From a virus, in the IMG/VR virus record IMGVR_UViG_3300037245_003140, positions 1-59,388 of that record: a DNA stretch of 59,388 bases; one strand, given 5' to 3'. A program made the translations under genes and the position numbers. Under the pieces are notes generated by a model. That model was not told the origin of the DNA. It ran no database searches and worked only from the letters and a program-made list of their open reading frames with translations. Positions 52,813 to 59,388 of the stretch are shown piece by piece. How positions within the stretch are numbered: position 1 is the first letter of the stretch; each line of letters starts with the position of its first letter.

Positions 52813-53151
52813 TTATCCTTCCAAAGATCGTTTAAGTTCTTTGTACGCAGCTTCATAATCCATCCATGATTTCTTTTCACATAACGGACAATCTGCAACT
52901 TTGTCAGCCAGAAAAACAGGATTGTCGTATCCGACAGATCGAAAGTCCTTTTTACAATACCCACAGTGGAATGGTAGGCCAACCTCCTTTTCCTCCTTTT
53001 GGACCAAAGGTGCATTCTTTTCATACTTCTTAATTAACAATTCTTGTTCTTTGCTCCATTTAATGCACCCTTTTGGACAAATAAGACACCTTCCAGTTAG
53101 TTCTGTTGCGCATATTGGGCAGATCTTAAAATCCCTTTCACCTTCCATCAT
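52813..53151 (-). CDS. Multi-Cys zinc protein
   Basis: 112 residues. 'KICPICATELTGRCLICPKGC' at the N-terminus, 'FHCGYCKKDF' in the middle and 'DCPLCEKKSW' near the end, separated by a charged linker. Probably binds zinc in three knuckles. Function unknown. Confidence 0.68.
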   Translation of the reverse strand: MMEGERDFKICPICATELTGRCLICPKGCIKWSKEQELLIKKYEKNAPLVQKEEKEVGLPFHCGYCKKDFRSVGYDNPVFLADKVADCPLCEKKSWMDYEAAYKELKRSLEG

Positions 53152-53345
53152 TCACCATCCTTCTTAATCATACATTCCAATAACAAAACCATCCATTTTT
53201 GAACTTTGCGATCACCGGCACAGAGTTTTTTAACATAGCTCTCTGACTTTTGAATTAGCTTTGCGAAACTCTTTTGAGTGTGGCCTGAACCTGTAAATGA
53301 ATTTCTAATTGTTTTTATAAAAGAGATTATTCTTTTTTCTTTCAC
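53148..53345 (-). CDS. HTH-type small regulator
   Basis: 65 residues. 'TQKSFAKLIQKSESYVKKLCAGDRKVQKWMVLLLE' has the Cro-like HTH layout. AAGGAGGATAAGTG upstream, with a GTG alternative. Likely a transcription regulator near the Rha gene. Confidence 0.62.
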   Translation of the reverse strand: MKEKRIISFIKTIRNSFTGSGHTQKSFAKLIQKSESYVKKLCAGDRKVQKWMVLLLECMIKKDGE

Positions 53346-53387
53346 TTATCCTCCTTCTTAACATAAGCTCTTTTAGGTTTATCATCA

Positions 53388-53456
53388 TTAGTCAGCCCTT
53401 ATAACAGAACCGAATACATTATTTAGAACCTCTTTAATCTCACCAAGAATATGATT
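53388..53456 (-). pseudogene. Second fragment of a Rha-type C-terminus
   Basis: Frame reads 'ILGEIKEVLNNVFGSVIRAD' then stop, against 'YGDIKEDLNNIFGSVKLEGK' in the intact gene at 53643. No start codon and a stop two codons upstream of the first residue given, so this is a remnant. It lies between the intact gene's cluster and the HTH gene. Confidence 0.62.
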
Positions 53457-53646
53457 CTAACTTATTCCACCATTTATAAATCTTAATAGGTAGATAACAC
53501 CAAAATAGTAAAAGCAACATACTGTTGCAACATAGGATAATTTGGAGTATCTCGGATTTTTCATTGACTATATATGTCAATGAAACCCAATAGCCGAATC
53601 CGATTGAATTAATACAATATAATAAATATAAAAACCATTTAATCAT
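53440..53646 (-). CDS. Two-helix membrane protein
   Basis: 68 residues: transmembrane segments near 3-27 and 36-56 with three Cys. Coupled to the Rha gene by ATGA-type overlap. No family recognised. Confidence 0.62.
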   Translation of the reverse strand: MIKWFLYLLYCINSIGFGYWVSLTYIVNEKSEILQIILCCNSMLLLLFWCYLPIKIYKWWNKLESYSW

Positions 53647-54281
53647 TTTCCCTCCAGTTTCACAGACCCAAATATATTATTTAAATCTTCTTTAATATCT
53701 CCGTACTGTTTCCCGGTTTTAATTAAAGATTTCATCATGCTTTCGATGTTCTCAACCCGTAAAAGATCATCTTTATTTAAGTTATCGCGGAACACTTCAC
53801 CTTTTGGTGGCTTAACATATTTAATCCCTGCAAGCTTATAAGCAAGTTTTGTATACGTTGAAAAACCGTGGCCTTTCATTCTGTCATTTTCACCAGAGTC
53901 TTTAATCTCATCAGTCAAAACTTTTCTGGTTTCCACTCCGACCTGTCTGACAAAAGATTGATCCTTTAATCTCTTTTCCATGGAATTAAAAGCATGAATA
54001 AATTTAACTTTGAACTGAATGGCTTTTGATCCAGTGAAAGACATTGCTAAAAGAGAGAAACCGTCTCTTGTCATTAAATAGTTTCTATATTCTCTATTTC
54101 TGTTGTTCGTAAATGTTGATTTTACAAAGTAATCTTTCACGGCCGCATTTTCGGCCGTGAGTTCCTGAACTATCCTATCAATTGATTCAAGAACATGTTT
54201 ATGCTCTTTCTTGAATTTTGGACCGACTATTTGACTTTCAGTAAATGCCGTACCGTCTAAAGATTTTACAATTTCATTCAT
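53643..54281 (-). CDS. Rha family antirepressor/regulatory protein
   Basis: 212 residues. Rha domain: 'FTESQIVGPKFKKEHKHVLESID' at 13, 'FVKSTFTNNRNREYRNYLMTRDGFSLLAMSFTGSKAIQFKVKFIHAFNSME' at 50-105. C-terminal domain from about 135 includes 'KLAYKLAGIKYVKPPKGEVFRDNL' and ends with 'LIKTGKQYGDIKEDLNNIFGSVK'. Rha proteins bind DNA and modulate phage growth or repressors. The C-terminal tail recurs as fragments at 36763 and 53388. GAGGCCTC upstream; near-perfect coupling to both neighbours. Confidence 0.87.
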   Translation of the reverse strand: MNEIVKSLDGTAFTESQIVGPKFKKEHKHVLESIDRIVQELTAENAAVKDYFVKSTFTNNRNREYRNYLMTRDGFSLLAMSFTGSKAIQFKVKFIHAFNSMEKRLKDQSFVRQVGVETRKVLTDEIKDSGENDRMKGHGFSTYTKLAYKLAGIKYVKPPKGEVFRDNLNKDDLLRVENIESMMKSLIKTGKQYGDIKEDLNNIFGSVKLEGK

Positions 54282-54292
54282 AGAGGCCTCTT

Positions 54293-54988
54293 CTAATAAG
54301 ATTCTTCTTTAAGGGTTAGTTCACATTCATCAGGATCAAAACCTTCGATTCCTGTAATTATTGTACCAGCCGCATAAAGCTTGAAAACATATGCTTCGTG
54401 CTCACTAAAACATGTAGGGTTAAAAGAATGGCTGTGATTGATTCTTAACTCGCCTTTGTTTATGTATAATTGAAGATCTGCTGAATTAGATCGTGAAGAA
54501 TAACCAGAACTTTCTTTTTGTTTCCACATATTAAGAGAAATTCCACCATAGTCGTTAGTTTCAATTTCAACGGTGGCATAATCGTCAAGATCGTCAGCAT
54601 CCCAAGGTTCATCTGTTTTCCAGAATTTAGCTATTGTTTCTACAAAATCCTCAATTTTAATCTCTTTTGGCGCTGGATCAAGGATTTTTTCAACTTCTTC
54701 CATGAATTTTTCAGCTGCTAACCCTTTGAACATGTTCCCTAATCTTTCTTTTATAAGGACCATCATTTGTTTATTATAACTTTCAAAAGGAATAACAGAA
54801 GTATTGACTTTTAATCCTCCATCAATAGATTTTTTTATTTGCTCTGTTATGTTACCATAAGACTCGAATTGGCTCTTTATAGCTGATCCAATTGCCTTTT
54901 CAACGCCTTTATTGATAGATTCTTCAATTGATCCATCGCTAACCATAGTTGCTACTCTTGCGTTTACTATTTCTTCAATACTTTTCAA
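54293..54988 (-). CDS. Hypothetical protein, first of the leftward cluster
   Basis: 231 residues, GAGGAGTAATC before the ATG. N-terminal half helical (heptad-like, 'VEKAIGSAIKSQFESYGNITEQIKKSI'), C-terminal half beta with 'DEPWDADDLDDYATVEI' and a His/Cys stretch. First gene after a leftward promoter; likely an early protein. No family recognised. Confidence 0.7.
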   Translation of the reverse strand: MKSIEEIVNARVATMVSDGSIEESINKGVEKAIGSAIKSQFESYGNITEQIKKSIDGGLKVNTSVIPFESYNKQMMVLIKERLGNMFKGLAAEKFMEEVEKILDPAPKEIKIEDFVETIAKFWKTDEPWDADDLDDYATVEIETNDYGGISLNMWKQKESSGYSSRSNSADLQLYINKGELRINHSHSFNPTCFSEHEAYVFKLYAAGTIITGIEGFDPDECELTLKEESY

Positions 54989-55026
54989 TTTGATTACTCC
55001 TCGGTTTTAAGTTTAGGTTAATACAA

Positions 55027-55055
55027 TTATTAATATACAAACTGTATAATGTCAA
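55027..55055 (-). promoter_or_regulatory. Leftward sigma70-type promoter
   Basis: On the minus strand TTGACA (55055-55050), 17-base spacer, TAATAA (55032-55027). Drives the cluster from 54988. Confidence 0.72.
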
Positions 55056-55079
55056 CTATTATCTTCAATATAAAAAGTA

Positions 55080-55107
55080 TTGACATCAAATGAACATTAG
55101 GTATACA
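55080..55107 (+). promoter_or_regulatory. Rightward late promoter of the structural block
   Basis: TTGACA (55080-55085), 16-base spacer, TATACA (55102-55107), 53 bases ahead of the portal start. Its location and orientation suit the main head-tail operon, which then runs uninterrupted across the contig ends to the terminator at 17371. Confidence 0.65.
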
Positions 55108-55160
55108 AATAATCTAATCATTGAGAACGATAACTTTATTATTAGGAAATATCATAATTA

Positions 55161-56603
55161 ATGTGGCCCTTCAAAAAAAAAGAATCCCCTGAAGAAATTC
55201 CAGATACAGAGCAAGAGTCCAACGATAAAGATCGAGGCTTCGAAGAACTCGGTGTCGCCGGCGTCAAAATGTCAGGCGGCTACGTATACGAAGAGTTCCT
55301 GGTTAAGCTTCAAGGTTCAAAAGGGCGAAAAGTTTACCGTGAAATGCGGGATAATGACGCTACTATTTCCGCAATTATGCACGCAATTGAGATGACTATC
55401 CGTGGTGTTGAATGGAATGTTATTCCTTCAATAATCCCCGCAGATAAAAACGCACCCATGACCGATGACGAACAAAAGGCCCAGGATGCTGCCGATTTTC
55501 TTGAAAGTGTCATGTTCGATGATATGTCTCATACCTTTGACGATTTTATAGCCGAAGTACTGTCGATGCTTACATTCGGATGGGAATACACAGAAATTGT
55601 TTGGAAAAGAAGATTAGGCCCAAATCAGTTAGATCCTTCTAAGCGATCTGCTTACGATGATGGATATATAGGAGTGAGAAAGCTCGCAAACAGAGCGCAG
55701 GAAACTCTTGATAAATGGCAGATGGACGAAAACGGTGGAATTGACGGTCTTTGGCAATATCCCCCAATGTCAGGTGGTTCGAGATATATACCTATTGAAA
55801 AAGCTCTGTTATTCAGAACCACAATGCTTAAAAATAATCCTGAAGGTAAATCAGCATTACGGGGATCATATGTGGCGTGGTGGTACCTGAAAAGAATTCA
55901 AGAAGAGGAAGCTACCGGGGTAGAAAGAAACCTAAATGGCTTTCCTGTTATAATAGCTCCTAAAGATGTGCTTGACGCTCAAACGCCATTAAACAAGCGA
56001 AAAAGACAAGCCTATATTGAGATGGTCAGAGATATGAAAAACAATTCTCAAGGGGGGGCTGTTATTGAGTCTGATCCTTGGGTAATCGATGGCAAGGCAA
56101 CCAACATGCCAAGGGTGGATATTAAGCTACTATCAACTGATGGTGGATCAACTATAGATACCGGAGCAATAATATTAAGATATCAGCACGACATAGCCCG
56201 AACACTTGCACAGGATGTTATGATGCTTGGTTCTGGTTCTGGTGGTTCGTGGGCACTAAGCAAAGATAAATCAGCTCTTTCTATTAGATCGATTGAGGGA
56301 TGGTTAGAATCAATAGCAGCAACTTTAAATCGGTTTTTAGTTGTAAGGCTATGGAGAATTAACGGATTTGAGCAAAAATATATGCCTTATTTGAAACCTG
56401 ACCAGATCGCAGACGAAGATTTGGAAGCATTAGGTAATTTTGTGTCATCTCTTGCCAAAGGAGGGATTATGCTTAACGACCCTGAAACAGAAGACGAGTT
56501 AAGGGCGGCGGCTAATCTTCCACCTAAACCGGACGATATGGAAGACAATATAAGTGGTGATGATATGATTGACGAAAAACTAACTCAAAATAGTGAGGTA
56601 TAA
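55161..56603 (+). CDS. Portal protein (DUF935-like)
   Basis: 480 residues. Acidic N-terminus, then 'GGYVYEEFLVKLQGSKGRKVYREMRDNDATISAIMHAIEM' near 40-75, 'DDFIAEVLSMLTFGWEYTEIVWKRR' near 130 and a C-terminal 'IRSIEGWLESIAATLNRFLVVRLW' region, which together match the DUF935 portal family of Mu-like and related phages. Forms the twelve-part ring for DNA passage. First gene of the late operon. Confidence 0.9.
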   Translation: MWPFKKKESPEEIPDTEQESNDKDRGFEELGVAGVKMSGGYVYEEFLVKLQGSKGRKVYREMRDNDATISAIMHAIEMTIRGVEWNVIPSIIPADKNAPMTDDEQKAQDAADFLESVMFDDMSHTFDDFIAEVLSMLTFGWEYTEIVWKRRLGPNQLDPSKRSAYDDGYIGVRKLANRAQETLDKWQMDENGGIDGLWQYPPMSGGSRYIPIEKALLFRTTMLKNNPEGKSALRGSYVAWWYLKRIQEEEATGVERNLNGFPVIIAPKDVLDAQTPLNKRKRQAYIEMVRDMKNNSQGGAVIESDPWVIDGKATNMPRVDIKLLSTDGGSTIDTGAIILRYQHDIARTLAQDVMMLGSGSGGSWALSKDKSALSIRSIEGWLESIAATLNRFLVVRLWRINGFEQKYMPYLKPDQIADEDLEALGNFVSSLAKGGIMLNDPETEDELRAAANLPPKPDDMEDNISGDDMIDEKLTQNSEV

Positions 56604-56614
56604 AAGTATATTTC

Positions 56615-56758
56615 ATGAAGGAAAAAGAGTTAAAAAAATATGTGCCACCAAAATATACAATAGAAAAACAAATGTTATTTATGTATGATTTTATGAAAAC
56701 AGATAAGGCCAATAAAATGGCGTGTCGTCAATGTTCATCGTGCCACGGATGTAGGTAG
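56615..56758 (+). CDS. Small protein with C-x2-C-x2-C-x2-C end
   Basis: 47 residues with helical N-terminal part and the last ten residues 'CRQCSSCHGC', four Cys each two apart. That spacing is the ferredoxin-type cluster pattern, but four alone could also bind zinc. Sits inside the head operon between portal and MuF genes, where no such protein is expected. Weak ribosome site. Confidence 0.55.
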   Translation: MKEKELKKYVPPKYTIEKQMLFMYDFMKTDKANKMACRQCSSCHGCR

Positions 56759-56771
56759 AGGACGGTATAAA

Positions 56772-57104
56772 ATGAAGTTTAAAAATTACTTTATAGATGA
56801 AGATGGTAACATATGGAAAGAGAAAACACTTATTGAAGCCTCAAAAGATTTGGTAATATTCTCCTTTGATCTCGGCAATATTTCTCTTGATGAACAGATA
56901 TTGTGGCAAACAAATAATGTTCGAGATTATACTCTGCATTATAAGAGATTAGCAGAGTGCAATCTCAAAGAGCCTATTATCTTAAGGTCTGATGGATATC
57001 CCATGGATGGATGGCATAGAATTATAAAGGCAATCAGTAAAGGAGTGAAAACCTTACCTGCAAGAAGATTTAAAATTGACCCTAAACCGGATATTAAGGA
57101 ATAA
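56772..57104 (+). CDS. ParB-like nuclease-domain protein
   Basis: 110 residues. 'FDLGNISLDEQILWQTNNVRDYTLHYKRLAECNLKEPIILRSDGYPMDGWHRIIKAISKGVKTLPARRF' contains the ParB/Srx core with the motif normally D-G-x-H-R (here M-D-G-W-H-R). It lies in the head operon, so a packaging or DNA-handling role is possible, but no direct evidence. Confidence 0.72.
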   Translation: MKFKNYFIDEDGNIWKEKTLIEASKDLVIFSFDLGNISLDEQILWQTNNVRDYTLHYKRLAECNLKEPIILRSDGYPMDGWHRIIKAISKGVKTLPARRFKIDPKPDIKE

Positions 57105-57106
57105 AA

Positions 57107-58153
57107 TTGGCTGACCAAGCATTTATAATAGCAGAATCATTTGAACCTAAAATAGGACTGGCTATGCTCGAAGCTTTTGCCGCTATGAAGGATTCTGTGA
57201 CATTAAACCAGCTTGAAACAGTCTTGAGAAATCAGGGTATCGGGGGAATGCAAAGACTCCTTGCTGATATGCAGATTGAGGGAATAATAGAAAGCAGCAT
57301 TACCGATGATCTTAACGAGGCTATTATGGAATCCGGTAGGGCAACATTTGCAGCAATACCAGACGGGCTGAAAACAGGTCAAGTATTCAGATATGATCTA
57401 ATTAACCCTACTACAGCTCAATATGTAAGAAACTATGAGTTAAGCCTTGTGCAGAAGATCAGTGCTAATACCAGGGAAGCTATAAGAAATAATATTGAAG
57501 CTTCCGTAATTTCCGGGCAAAATCCAAAAGTCACGGCTCGAAAATTCAGAGATACAATAGGACTAACACCGAATCAAGAACGAGCAGTACAGAACTATGA
57601 AAAAGCTTTGAGAGATATGGATAGTAGTTCTCTTAAAAGAGCATTGAGAGATAAGCGTTTTGATAGTACCGTTTTGAGATCCATAAAAAACAATCAGCCA
57701 TTGTCAGAAGACCAAATCGAAAGAATGGTCACAAGATATAGAGAGCGATATATTAAATATAGAGCCGAAACCATTGCAAGAACAGAATCATTAAGGGCGG
57801 TTTCTGTTGGTGATTATACATCAGCACTTCAGGCCGTGAATGAGGGAGCAGTTGAGCGTGAAAGATTAAAAAGATTTTGGGTTTATACCAGGGGTAAGAG
57901 GACCAGGCCACCGCACAGGCAAATTCCATCTATGAATCCATTAGGGGTTTATATTGATGAGCCTTTTCAAACTCCTTTAGGTCCGTTGATGTTTCCAAGG
58001 GACCCCAACGGGACGGCGGCTAACACAATTCGCTGACGTTGTGCCGTAAGGTATAGGCTTGTAGAGCCTGACACGCAAACAGTAAATGTACCAAGAACAA
58101 AAGTTGAGATTAGAAAAATGTCGTTGACACCTAAAATAAGGAAAGCAGCATGA
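57107..58153 (+). CDS. MuF/SPP1 gp7-like head morphogenesis protein with in-frame UGA
   Basis: TTG start at 57107. 309 sense codons lead to UGA (58034-58036), after which the same frame continues 38 codons to a TGA that overlaps the next gene's ATG (58150). The region 'RETIARTESLRAVSVGDYTSALQAV' and 'YTRGKRTRPPHRQIPSMNPLGVYIDEPFQTPLGPLMFPRDPNGTAANTI' is the MuF signature, which normally ends N-C-R-C; here the first Cys is UGA ('TIR-UGA-RCAVRYRL'). A 5-6 pair hairpin starts 18 bases after the UGA. Full product 348 residues if decoded. Confidence 0.78.
58034..58069 (+). other. UGA codon followed by SECIS-like hairpin
   Basis: UGA 58034-58036, then AGGCT (58055-58059) pairs with AGCCT (58065-58069) around a TGTAG loop, with a flanking T-G pair. 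Loop starts 24 bases after the codon and has G as its second base, as in bacterial SECIS elements. Short stem, so only suggestive. Confidence 0.4.
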
Positions 58154-58341
58154 GTCATAAATGCCTTTTCAATACCGATTTAAAACAAAACGATTCTTCT
58201 GATATTCATATAGGAGTCTGGGGAAAGACCATATGTTTAAATGACGATTCCCGTGATGAAATTAATATTGACACCGAAAATATAGATGAATTTATAAAGA
58301 TCTTACAGGGTATAAAAAAGGAGATTCCAACCAATGGGTAA
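58150..58341 (+). CDS. Hypothetical protein of head operon
   Basis: 63 residues starting in an ATGA overlap with the end of the extended MuF frame. Asp/Ile-rich, with 'DSSDIHIGVWGKTICLND' beta hairpin. No family recognised. Overlaps the protease gene. Confidence 0.65.
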   Translation: MSHKCLFNTDLKQNDSSDIHIGVWGKTICLNDDSRDEINIDTENIDEFIKILQGIKKEIPTNG

Positions 58342-58735
58342 AAAAAGCATATTCAAAGCCCAATGTTCAGTCGTAAAAGTAGACGAACCTCTTGGAATTG
58401 TGTTCGGTTGGGGAATGATTACAGATGTTGACGGAGAGCCATATTATGATCTTGACAACCTTCATATTGATTCAGAATTAATGATGAAGGGAACATCGGA
58501 GTTTATGGAAACAGAGAGAATAAGCAACGATTCCCACACAGAGAATGACATTGGAATTGTTATTCATAGTTTCCCATTAACACCAGAAACAGCATTAGCT
58601 ATGGGTGTATTTAGCAAGATTAACGGATGGATGGTTGGAGTAAAGCCAGACAAAGAGAACCTTGAGAAGTATGCATCTGGTGAATATAAAGGATTTTCAA
58701 TAGAGGGTGAAGGTATTGTGGAGGACGAAGAATAA
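58334..58735 (+). CDS. Head maturation protease, XkdF-like (S78-type)
   Basis: 133 residues. 'AQCSVVKVDEPLGIVFGWGMITDVDGEPYYDLDNLHI' then 'SNDSHTENDIGIVIHSFPLTPE' and 'NGWMVGVKPDKENLEKYASGEYKGFSIEGEG' is the XkdF frame (W-x-x-G-x-K...Y-x-G-F-S-I-x-G). His of 'DSH' and Ser of 'GFSIEG' are the probable catalytic pair. It would trim scaffold and capsid. It directly precedes the scaffold gene with a one-base overlap. Confidence 0.85.
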   Translation: MGKKSIFKAQCSVVKVDEPLGIVFGWGMITDVDGEPYYDLDNLHIDSELMMKGTSEFMETERISNDSHTENDIGIVIHSFPLTPETALAMGVFSKINGWMVGVKPDKENLEKYASGEYKGFSIEGEGIVEDEE

Positions 58736-59388
58736 TGAGAACAGATGGGAAAGACACTAAACAAAAAGCTCAAACCTTGACAATCGGGAAGCTCTCTTGT
58801 GTTGCAAATCCAGCGCACGAAGGCGCACTTGCAAAGCTCTTAAAATCCAAAGCTATAACCAAGGGTGATATTGAAAAGCAAACCTTCATGGATGCCTTAA
58901 GAGGGGAGCAGATTGAACAGATTACTTATGAGTTTATGGATCAGATCTGGGATCTCAATTATGCCTTGAAAACATCTATAGGCAACACCATAAAAGATGA
59001 AGAAATTGAAGATAAAAAACAGGCTATACAAAGTAATATTTCGGATTATGTAACTGCAGTAACCACAGTGGTTAATTCGGCTACATTTATTAAATCAGGA
59101 GGAGAAGCAGAGATGGGCGAAAAAGCACTACAAAAGCAGCTTGATGATTTACAGGCAAAGCTTGACCGGTCAGAAAGTATCAACAAGATGGATGGGCCTA
59201 CAAAAACCCATTTCGATTCTCTTGATACCGACAACCAGGATAGTTTTCTTGCTAAATCAGAAAGTGAAAGAGCGGGAATTATTTCCAAGGCGGCAGAGGA
59301 TGCAAAAGAAGCTGAAAAGCTTGCAAAGGCAAATGAGGAGACTTTCACGTCCAATAGTGGGCAAGTAATCATGAAGTCAGAGCATGGC
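58735..59388 (+). CDS. Scaffold-like head protein, N-terminal part (continues at base 2)
   Basis: The first 218 codons of the gene that continues at the contig start. N-terminus 'LTIGKLSCVANPAHEGALAKLLKSKAITKGD' then a helical acidic part 'QIEQITYEFMDQIWDLNYALKTSI' and a charged coiled coil from about 125. Followed by decoration and capsid genes and preceded by the XkdF protease. The charged helical composition and gene order suit a capsid scaffold cleaved by the protease. The phase at the contig end matches the phase at base 2 exactly. Confidence 0.7.
   Translation, partial: MRTDGKDTKQKAQTLTIGKLSCVANPAHEGALAKLLKSKAITKGDIEKQTFMDALRGEQIEQITYEFMDQIWDLNYALKTSIGNTIKDEEIEDKKQAIQSNISDYVTAVTTVVNSATFIKSGGEAEMGEKALQKQLDDLQAKLDRSESINKMDGPTKTHFDSLDTDNQDSFLAKSESERAGIISKAAEDAKEAEKLAKANEETFTSNSGQVIMKSEHG
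59262..59388. repeat. Direct terminal repeat, copy 2 (contig closure)
   Basis: Exact copy of bases 1-127; see copy 1. Annotations within it must not be counted twice. Confidence 0.95.

Noticed and set aside
52542-53024. 160-codon minus-strand frame
   Set aside because: Its first 70 codons overlap the zinc-finger gene in another frame; the ATG at 52811 with GGAAGG is the better start.
1-59388. Integrase, CI-type repressor or attachment site that would make this a temperate phage
   Set aside because: No tyrosine or serine recombinase motif was seen on either strand; Rha, small HTH proteins and a moron-like unit alone do not prove lysogeny.
1-59388. Global use of UGA as a sense codon
   Set aside because: Many well-supported genes end in TGA, often in ATGA overlaps with the next gene, so only local recoding can be considered.

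Overview
The window is a complete, circularly closed genome of a tailed phage with a long non-contractile (siphovirus-type) tail. Bases 1-127 are repeated exactly at 59262-59388, so the unique genome is 59,261 bp; the overlap looks like the ends of a circular or circularly permuted contig. The DNA is AT-rich, Shine-Dalgarno sites are strong (AGGAGG-like), starts include GTG and TTG, and many genes overlap as ATGA or TAATG. The tail module is lambda-like (G/GT, tape measure, M, L, K, J order), and three small proteins carry lipoboxes, which points to a Gram-negative host. No integrase, CI-type repressor, tRNA gene or CRISPR array was recognised.

Layout, following the circle. (a) Rightward structural block 55161-59261/1-17364: portal, MuF-like head protein, XkdF-like protease, scaffold, decoration and major capsid protein, connectors, tail tube, frameshifted tail chaperones, tape measure, tail tip, fibre. 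(b) Leftward cluster of small genes 20116-17391, headed by a small helix-turn-helix (HTH) protein. (c) Rightward early block 20267-31764: single-strand annealing protein and YqaJ-type exonuclease, HNH and PD-(D/E)XK nucleases, an initiator gene with a lambda-like origin inside it, a DnaC-like loader, a DUF262 protein. (d) Leftward cluster 35608-31790 with hairpins between many genes. (e) Rightward block 35722-39832: second small HTH protein, a GIY-YIG-type protein made by a dnaX-like frameshift, then endolysin and holin. (f) Rightward block 39853-46435: secreted protein, lipoproteins, an acyl-carrier-like protein, an adenine methyltransferase. (g) A self-contained secreted-protein unit 46443-46914. 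(h) ParB-methyltransferase fusion and terminase 46940-51068. (i) Leftward cluster 54988-51102 with a Rha-type antirepressor.

Three divergent intergenic regions (about 20.2, 35.7 and 55.05 kb) each hold back-to-back sigma70-type promoters with TTGACA boxes and set the three leftward/rightward switches. Replication probably starts from the iterons in the initiator gene and feeds annealing-type recombination, giving concatemers for the terminase.

The least ordinary features are recoding or interruption signals. They are a canonical -1 site in the tail chaperone; a near copy of the E. coli dnaX frameshift signal in front of a GIY-YIG domain; an in-frame UGA exactly where the MuF-like protein should have the first Cys of its C-terminal Cys-x-Cys motif; a second in-frame UGA in a recombination-region gene; and a series of one-base interruptions in small accessory genes. 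Other notable items are a three-way-junction RNA with a terminator tail, an inverted duplicate of a 57-residue gene, and broken copies of the Rha C-terminus. All calls are from reading the sequence; no database search was run.
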